Below, piece after piece: positions 60,001 through 64,000 of a DNA stretch of 64,000 nucleotides; within the stretch, counting starts at the first letter, position 1; each line of letters opens with the position of its first letter. The translations under genes and the position numbers were made by a program. The notes under the pieces were generated by a model, which was given only the letters and a program-made list of their open reading frames with translations, was not told the DNA's origin and ran no database searches. This DNA comes from an uncultured Selenomonadales bacterium (GTDB lineage: Bacteria > Bacillota > Negativicutes > Selenomonadales > Selenomonadaceae), in NCBI GenBank assembly GCA_946183785.1, contig CAMHCS010000002.1, positions 62,001 through 126,000 of the forward strand. Direction: 5' to 3'.

Positions 60001-60525
60001 CGGGACGATTTCAATCGCAAGATTGTTTTTTATCGCCCAGTTCTTGAGGAATCCTTCCTGCACGCTTCCTCTGTTGACGCCGATCCGCGTCCCGTTGAAA
60101 GAAGACAGATTTTCCGAAGTGATCTTTTTGTTGTTCGCGTCAGCGTAGATGTAATATGACTCCGCGCCCATGGGCAGCTCGGGGAAAAGCATGGCCGCCG
60201 TGCGCGCTTCCGTATAGGAAACGTCGCTCAACAGATCGATCTCGCCCGCCATCAGCTTCTGCAGGAGATTCGACCAACTGTCCTCCACATACTCGAATTT
60301 CCAGCCCGTGTAGGCAGAAATCTTGTGCTGATATTCATAGTCAAAGCCGCGACGCCTTCCAAACTGGTCCCTGTAGCAGAATGTCGATTCATACCAGCCG
60401 ACGCGCACGACCTTCTGATCCGATTCCTGCGCATGCACCGCAAACGGCGTCGCCGGATTCACGGCAAGCGCCAGCAGAAAAACAAACAATAGTAACCGTT
60501 TCAAGTCATTCAACAGATTCCCCAT
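57100..60525 (-). CDS. Double SBP_bac_3 / PAS / GGDEF sensor diguanylate cyclase
   Basis: 1141 residues. Signal peptide (about 1-33), then two periplasmic amino-acid-binding-protein-like domains (about 38-270, VVRVGWYESTFCYRDQFGRRRG; about 285-520, TIRVGYRDNYLPFCGKDPKTG), a membrane helix (about 535-556), a PAS-like domain (about 585-700), two more PAS-like regions (about 720-960), and a GGDEF domain (about 975-1135) with the intact active site RLGGDEF (1062-1066). No RxxD inhibitory site precedes it. It should make c-di-GMP in response to a periplasmic ligand. No EAL domain. Confidence 0.9.
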   Translation of the reverse strand: MGNLLNDLKRLLLFVFLLALAVNPATPFAVHAQESDQKVVRVGWYESTFCYRDQFGRRRGFDYEYQHKISAYTGWKFEYVEDSWSNLLQKLMAGEIDLLSDVSYTEARTAAMLFPELPMGAESYYIYADANNKKITSENLSSFNGTRIGVNRGSVQEGFLKNWAIKNNLAIEIVPLSEEEAGSMGMLARGEIDGYATTNTFGAKEKVVPVCKVGSSDFFYAVNKNRPDLLSDLNRALAAIQDEDPFFNQRMYEENLSLTKTNAFLTPNQEEWIAQHGTIRVGYRDNYLPFCGKDPKTGELTGALRDYLARASNNLKHSGIRFEAVPYPTIEAMVEAMNAGAVDCIFPVNLSSYDAEEMGVRLTNPAMKTGMQAVMRNSDHHQHIFRNSEITFAINKGNVNIETFIKDYYPNCRMIRYETSDASFEALAAGEADCALVSNYRIRDMEPAVEKYKLFSVPTGENMPLSFAVNRANRELWFILNKTAALTRGEDMDSALASYAHSDRKVSFAQFMREHWLGAIALLAAVFFVIFVLLVQKLRAERRANEQQLLLEKAVKVAELKQSLTSLLDNMPGLSFSKDASTGVYLACNQAFADYAHKPNPEGVVGLTDAEIFDEETAVHFIQDDRKALSMDGPYIFFEDVPDGEGNQRQFQTTKLKFIDASGRVCLLGICQDMTDSVRIQRENAATKEAYEKVKSTSVIFTHIAKTLARGYTDFYYVNLDTEVFIEYRNDKESGEIREILRGEDFFEACKADINRYIHPDDRDAVIKAMNRRDVLKALRRDGVYMITYRMLTDHDGPIFVSMKASRMENDDHFIIIGITDIDEQVKRRNAEEKIKEERIAYSRINALAGDFICIYIVDPETEEYLEYSASSQFESFNIPKKGVDFFETAKKNGRSVICPDDLERAESLFTKENVLAEIERRGIFVMTYRLMINGKLTYARLKAAMVKEAEGRRLIVGVNDVDAQIRQEQENAKRLANAQREANIDALTGVKNRHAYLEAEEQLDRQIAEHHAPEFAIVILDVNDLKEINDTQGHHAGDLWIKDACKIICDIFKHSPVFRLGGDEFAVIAQGSDYECIKDLIGKMSDHNSAASRNGSVVIACGMSKFENDVCVAPVFERADQNMYVNKSNLKAARNSRMGR

Positions 60526-60763
60526 GGTTCGCCTCCGAACGGTTCTTCGCGTCTGGTTTTACACGTTTCCTTATACTATTCTATAAATTAGCCGGGTTTC
60601 CTGCAAACCCCTCATTCTTTTTCAAATCATCGGAAATCCCTGCACGGCGCCGGAATAATTGACGGAGGCACGGGGCTCTTTCCCCGCCAACGTATTTTTC
60701 ATCCTGAGGAAATGCGCGCTGACCGGGCTGTTTCCCGAGCCCTACGAAGTCTCCTCCACATAA

Positions 60764-60836
60764 TTATCCACAAAACTATCCACCGTTGTGTATAACTTTT
60801 CTTTCATGTGCGCAAATCGCCGCAAACTTATCCACA
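60764..60836. other. Cluster of DnaA-box-like 9-mers
   Basis: Three perfect TTATNCACA boxes in 73 bp: TTATCCACA (60764-60772, plus), TTATACACA (60795-60787, minus) and TTATCCACA (60828-60836, plus). A near match CTATCCACC lies at 60776-60784. It is followed by AT-rich DNA at about 61000-61060. It may be a replication origin part or a DnaA-titrating site. dnaA and dnaN are not in the window. Around it, 60526-60763 shows no recognisable gene. Confidence 0.6.
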
Positions 60837-61063
60837 ACGCACGGCAATCGTTTGACACAGCTTGTAAAAACGACCGCAAGACTTTACGGTACCGCGACTT
60901 CCATGCCTTTCTCGAGGATATCATCTTCACCGTGCGCGCGCCATGGACCATCGACGCCTCCGCGCAGTACGAGGGCGTGCTGGACGAAGTACGCGTCATG
61001 AATATTGATTTTTCCCCTAATCGCCAACTTTCTCCTAAAATATGGTATAATTTAGGAGAATAA
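60788..61063 (+). other. Unassigned open frame, possible gene remnant
   Basis: 91 codons open from ATG 60788; the middle (RDFHAFLEDIIFTVRAPWTI then DASAQYEGVLDEVRVMN) reads like a real protein segment. It has no ribosome-binding site, overlaps the DnaA-box cluster at its start and the palindromic promoter at its end, and matches no family I know. Probably a remnant, not an active gene. Confidence 0.3.
61030..61060 (+). promoter_or_regulatory. Extended -10 promoter inside a 10-bp palindrome
   Basis: TTCTCCTAAA (61030-61039) and TTTAGGAGAA (61051-61060) are perfect inverted arms with an 11-bp centre. The centre carries TGGTATAAT, an extended -10 (TATAAT at 61046-61051). A repressor bound to the palindrome would block RNA polymerase. 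It faces the Fic-like remnant at 61086. Confidence 0.65.
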
Positions 61064-61085
61064 CTCAAGAACAGGAGAACGGCTG

Positions 61086-61178
61086 ATGAGAAATTTTGAT
61101 TACAGCAAATACAAAACTTGCCGCTGGGATAATGAGATCCTGAATTATCTTGTCCGGATACACGAATGCGAGGAATGA
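61086..61178 (+). pseudogene. N-terminal remnant of a Fic-family gene
   Basis: ATG 61086, with AGGAGA 8 nt upstream, encodes 30 residues, MRNFDYSKYKTCRWDNEIL then NYLVRIHECEE, and a stop. MxxFDYSKxKxxxWDxEIL is the usual start of Fic/DUF4172-type proteins of about 370 residues. The Fic domain itself is missing. The promoter and ribosome-binding site are intact. Confidence 0.6.
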
Positions 61179-61231
61179 CCGATGTTATTATCAGGAAAGA
61201 TGCGGAATATGTAATCTTGCGAATCAAAAGA

Positions 61232-61284
61232 GAATAGGCGCTGCTTCACCCGGCCCCATACGGACCAGGTTGCAACGCCCATTC
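61232..61284. other. Stem-loop in non-coding DNA
   Basis: GAATAGGCG and CGCCCATTC form a 9-bp stem (one mismatch) around a GC-rich 35-nt loop. The surrounding 61179-61479 has no recognisable gene; only this hairpin, scattered TATAAT-like boxes and the promoter at 61400 stand out. Confidence 0.35.
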
Positions 61285-61399
61285 CTCTTGTTATGATTAT
61301 AGCAAGAACACCCCTCATTGCAAGAAGAATTTTATGGCTCTACTCCCAAAGTAGTGGAAATGGTATAATTTTAATTTGTATTATAGATAAGTGCAATTC

Positions 61400-61428
61400 T
61401 TGCCGCCGGGGCGCGCTCATGTTATAAT
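61400..61428 (+). promoter_or_regulatory. Promoter upstream of the exporter operon
   Basis: TTGCCG (61400-61405), 17-bp spacer, perfect TATAAT (61423-61428). It probably starts the transcript that runs into the small ORF and the HlyD gene. Confidence 0.5.
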
Positions 61429-61479
61429 AACCCTATCGCAGGAAAGGGTCTGCGTTCATGTGCAAACAAAAAGGATCTG

Positions 61480-61623
61480 ATGACTATGGACAGCAATCAA
61501 AGGAAACTGCGAAACGAAATGGAAAATATGGCAAAGGGAAGTCTGTGCCCGGCAATGTCAAAAAAGTTTGACTCTGCCGGGCCTTTGTCAACAATATTTG
61601 ACAGTTTACCTCCGCAGCGATGA
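61480..61623 (+). CDS. Possible small protein (47 aa) before the exporter
   Basis: ATG 61480 with AAGGAT 4-5 nt upstream, 47 codons to TGA 61621. The product (MTMDSNQRKLRNEMENMAKG...) has a charged helix then a Ser/Pro-rich tail; no family recognised. A 37-codon frame (61458-61571) overlaps it in another frame and competes as the real leader. Both overlap a strong hairpin at 61547-61582, so this may be a leader region and not a gene. Confidence 0.3.
   Translation: MTMDSNQRKLRNEMENMAKGSLCPAMSKKFDSAGPLSTIFDSLPPQR
61547..61582 (+). terminator. Attenuator/terminator-like hairpin
   Basis: GCCCGGCA / TGCCGGGC (8 bp, perfect) with an inner GTCAAA / TTTGAC stem, followed by CTTTGTC. Just downstream lies the separate palindrome TGTCAA-CAATAT-TTGACA (61586-61603), a possible repressor site. 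It sits about 100 nt before the HlyD start, so it could control read-through. Confidence 0.5.
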
Positions 61624-61679
61624 AGAAAGCATGGATATAATGATTGCCCGAAAAATGGCATAGGAAGGGAGTTTTTAGC

Positions 61680-62678
61680 ATGGGAAACAACCGGAAAATG
61701 ATGATCGCGGTGGCCGTCCTGATCGTACTCGTGGGCGGATGGTTCTATTTCCAGCACGAGCAGCGCGAAAAGGAGCAGTCCGCCCGTGAGCTGCGCCTGT
61801 CGGGCAACGTGGATATCCGCGAGGTCTCGCTGGCGTTCCGCGGCAGCGACCGATTGGGCGAGCTCCTCGTCGCGGAAGGGGACTCGGTGAAGAAAGGACA
61901 GGTCCTGGCGCGCCTCGAGACGAAGGAGCTCCGGCTGACGATGGCGAAGACGCGGGCCGAGATCCAGGCGCAGGAAAGCGTCGTGGATCTGCTGCACAAC
62001 GGCACGCGCCCCGAGGAAATCCATCGGGCGGAGGAAGCCCTGAACGCGGCCCGCGCCAAGTCGGAATTCGCGGAAGGCGTCATGGTCCGCCGTCAGCAGA
62101 TTTATAACGAGGTGGAAGGCGTCAGCGTCCAGGAACTAGACAACGCGATTTCCCAGGCGGCGGCAGCGGCGGCAGAGACAGCGGCCGCGGAACAGGCTTA
62201 CGCAGAAGCGGTGGCCGGTCCCCGCGTCGAGGAGATCGCCCAGGCGGAAGCGAAGCTGGACTCCCTGCGGCAAGAACTGGCCCGGCAAGAATACCTTTTG
62301 AAAGAAACGGAGCTCATCGCCCCGTCGGACGGCGTGATCCGCTCCCGGCTGCTGGAGGTCGGCGACATGGCGTCGCCGCAGATGGCCGTCTTCAAGCTGT
62401 CCCTGAACGACAAGAAATGGGTGCGCGCCTATGTCCGCGAGACCGATCTCGGCAAGGTCCACGAGGGGCAGAAGGCCACAGTCACCATCGACAGCTTCCC
62501 GAAGGACCCCATCGAGGGACAGGTGGGCTATATCTCCGGCACGGCGGAATTCACGCCGAAGACGGTGCAGACCGACGAGCTCCGCACCTCGCTGCTGTAT
62601 GAGATCCGCGTGTACGTCAGCGACCCGGACAACCGCCTCCGGCTCGGCATGCCCGCCACCGTCCGAGTGGAACTCTGA
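61680..62678 (+). CDS. HlyD/YbhG-family membrane fusion protein
   Basis: 332 residues: N-terminal membrane helix (MMIAVAVLIVLVGGWFYF), first half of a biotinyl-lipoyl domain (GELLVAEGDSVKKGQVLARL), a long alpha hairpin (about 85-195; RAEIQAQESVVDLLHNGTRPEE, VAGPRVEEIAQAEAKLDSLRQEL) and the second lipoyl half (ELIAPSDGVIRSRLLEVGD), then a beta-barrel. The TRPEEI/GPRVEEI repeats mark the YbhG branch. It joins an inner-membrane ABC exporter to an outer-membrane channel. ATG 61680 follows GGAAGGGAG. Confidence 0.9.
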   Translation: MGNNRKMMIAVAVLIVLVGGWFYFQHEQREKEQSARELRLSGNVDIREVSLAFRGSDRLGELLVAEGDSVKKGQVLARLETKELRLTMAKTRAEIQAQESVVDLLHNGTRPEEIHRAEEALNAARAKSEFAEGVMVRRQQIYNEVEGVSVQELDNAISQAAAAAAETAAAEQAYAEAVAGPRVEEIAQAEAKLDSLRQELARQEYLLKETELIAPSDGVIRSRLLEVGDMASPQMAVFKLSLNDKKWVRAYVRETDLGKVHEGQKATVTIDSFPKDPIEGQVGYISGTAEFTPKTVQTDELRTSLLYEIRVYVSDPDNRLRLGMPATVRVEL

Positions 62679-62679
62679 C

Positions 62680-64000
62680 ATGAACGAAGAAACGATCGTC
62701 GAGGCGAAAGGCCTCGTCAAACGATTCGCGCCCAAGGGCGCGCCCCCCGTCACGGCGCTCAGCGGCATCGACATTTCCCTGCAGACGGGCTGCCTGACCG
62801 CCGTCATCGGGCCGGACGGCGCGGGAAAGACGACGCTGATGCGGCTGATCGCGGGCCTGCTCTCCCCCACCTCCGGCGAACTCCGCGTTTTGGGCATGGA
62901 GGTACAGGGCCACGAGCAGGACATCCAGAACCGGCTCAGCTATATGCCGCAGAAATTCGGCCTCTATGAAGACCTGACCATCGCGGAGAACATGACGCTC
63001 TATGCGAATCTTCACGGCGTGCCGGAGGAGACGCGCAAGACCCGCTTCCCCCATCTCCTGGAAATGACGGGCCTGACGAAATTCACGGAACGGCTGGCGG
63101 GCAAGCTTTCCGGCGGCATGAAGCAGAAGCTGGGATTGGCCTGTACGCTGGTGCGCTCTCCCGACCTGCTGCTCTTAGACGAGCCGACGGTGGGCGTCGA
63201 TCCGCTGTCCCGCCGCGAGCTTTGGGACATCCTGCAAAAGCTGTCCCGGGAGGAGCGGCTTTCGATTTTCGTCAGCACCGCCTATATGGACGAGGCGGAG
63301 CTTTGCCGCCGCGTCTATGTGATGAACCACGGCCGCATCCTGGCCACCGGCTCCCCAGAGGAACTGCGCGGGCTGGCCCGGGGCCGCTGCTATCGCATGA
63401 CGCCCCCCGAAGGGCTGCCCATGCGCGTCCTGCAGGGCGCCTTATTGGACGACAAGGACGCCGTCGTGGACGCGGTGCCGGACCGCGGCACCGTCCATTT
63501 CATCCGGCGGGAGAACGTCACGGAGGATAAGATCCGCGACCTCGCGCCGTTTCCCTTCGCGCCCTCCGAGGAACAGCTGGAGGACGGCTTCATGTGCCTG
63601 CTGCGCGAAGACGAGGAAAAGAACGCCGAGGGCAAAGCGGAAGACCTCGACCTCGCGCCCCTCGACCTCCACGGGAATCACACCCTCGGCAGCGATATCG
63701 ACATCGAGGTCAGGGAACTGGTGCGCAAATTCGGCGACTTCACCGCCGTGGACAAGACCTCCTTCGAGGTGCGGCGTGGGGAAGTCTTCGGCCTCCTGGG
63801 GCCGAACGGTGCGGGCAAGACCACGACCTTCCGTATGCTCTGCGGCCTCCTGCCGCTGACCAGCGGCCACCTCAGCGTCGCCGGCGTGAACCTCCGCGAC
63901 GCCCGCACGGAGGCCCGGGCCAATATCGGCTATGTGGCCCAGAAATTCTCGCTGTACGGGAACCTGACCGTGGAGCAGAACCTGTCCTTTTTCGGCGGCG
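62680..64000 (+). CDS. Double-ATPase ABC transporter subunit (YbhF-like), 5' part
   Basis: 440 codons from ATG 62680 to the window edge, no stop. First ATPase: VIGPDGAGKTTLMRLIAGL (Walker A with D in place of N), LSGGMKQKLGLACTLV (signature), LLLLDEPTVGVDP (Walker B). A linker of about 90 residues follows, then a second ATPase from about residue 345: LLGPNGAGKTTTFRMLCGLL. Two ATPase domains in one chain, next to an HlyD of the YbhG type, match YbhF exporters (with YbhS/YbhR permeases expected further on). One base separates it from the HlyD stop. Confidence 0.9.
   Translation, partial: MNEETIVEAKGLVKRFAPKGAPPVTALSGIDISLQTGCLTAVIGPDGAGKTTLMRLIAGLLSPTSGELRVLGMEVQGHEQDIQNRLSYMPQKFGLYEDLTIAENMTLYANLHGVPEETRKTRFPHLLEMTGLTKFTERLAGKLSGGMKQKLGLACTLVRSPDLLLLDEPTVGVDPLSRRELWDILQKLSREERLSIFVSTAYMDEAELCRRVYVMNHGRILATGSPEELRGLARGRCYRMTPPEGLPMRVLQGALLDDKDAVVDAVPDRGTVHFIRRENVTEDKIRDLAPFPFAPSEEQLEDGFMCLLREDEEKNAEGKAEDLDLAPLDLHGNHTLGSDIDIEVRELVRKFGDFTAVDKTSFEVRRGEVFGLLGPNGAGKTTTFRMLCGLLPLTSGHLSVAGVNLRDARTEARANIGYVAQKFSLYGNLTVEQNLSFFGG

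Noticed and set aside
56824..60159. 1111-codon open frame on the plus strand
   Set aside because: It lies antisense to the well-supported GGDEF sensor; long antisense frames are common in GC-rich codon patterns, and its product shows no domain.
60742..61227. 161-codon minus-strand frame over the DnaA-box region
   Set aside because: No recognisable domain, no ribosome-binding site; its C-terminus is merely the translation of the DnaA boxes, and it crosses the palindromic promoter.
1..64000. tRNA or rRNA genes
   Set aside because: I looked for tRNA cloverleaf signatures (GGTTCRANYCC-type arms) and rRNA segments in the gaps and saw none that convinced me.

Overview
The window looks like chromosomal DNA of an anaerobic, Gram-negative-type Firmicute of the class Negativicutes (Selenomonas/Mitsuokella/Megasphaera relatives). 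The basis is gene content: a complete lipid A/Kdo/LPS-transport operon in a GC-rich genome, together with Firmicute-like genes (DUF951, ComEB-type dCMP deaminase, RelB/YafQ), two rubrerythrins and a two-gene SufC/SufB system. The genus is inference.

Layout. 1-4.3 kb: the end of a PTS EIIA gene, a nitrilase-family amidase, a DUF951 protein and two Tat-exported metallophosphoesterases. 4.3-6.6 kb: an AAA+/DUF4143 ATPase between direct repeats, and two small genes. 6.6-28.8 kb: a surface polysaccharide locus, mostly on the minus strand and visibly AT-rich from about 10.6 to 27 kb. It has UDP-glucose dehydrogenase, UDP-glucuronate epimerase (plus a broken second copy), a CapE-like dehydratase, three DegT-family proteins (one without the PLP lysine), an LpxD-like acyltransferase, glycosyltransferases, an EpsG/Wzy polymerase, a Wzx flippase, an AT3 acyltransferase, an EctB-like aminotransferase, a TupA-like ATP-grasp protein and a PglC-type initiating transferase. 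A Phd-Doc module and an Rpn nuclease have entered it.

29-44 kb: one long minus-strand outer-membrane operon, in transcription order lpxB, msbA, a waaA-lpxK fusion, kdsB, kdsA, kdsD, kdsC, lpxL-like, lptC, lptA, lptB, lptF, DUF3084, yqgF-like, dCMP deaminase. It makes Kdo and Kdo-lipid A, flips it, and moves LPS to the outer membrane. A MITE-like repeat sits inside it. 44-46.4 kb: two rubrerythrins around a secreted protein.

46.4-52.8 kb: a partner-switching set of STAS protein, RsbW-like kinase, an unusual condensation-domain/cNMP-binding-domain fusion and, nearby, a Cache-HAMP-SpoIIE phosphatase. This is the best candidate for an undescribed regulatory system. A GNAT gene and a RelB-YafQ module lie between. 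53-60.5 kb: small and secreted proteins, a ParA-like ATPase overlapping a small partner gene, sufC-sufB, and a 1141-residue double-SBP/PAS/GGDEF sensor. 60.5-61.7 kb is largely non-coding and holds a tight DnaA-box cluster, a Fic remnant and a promoter inside a palindrome. 61.7-64 kb: an HlyD adaptor and the start of a double-ATPase ABC exporter gene that runs off the end.
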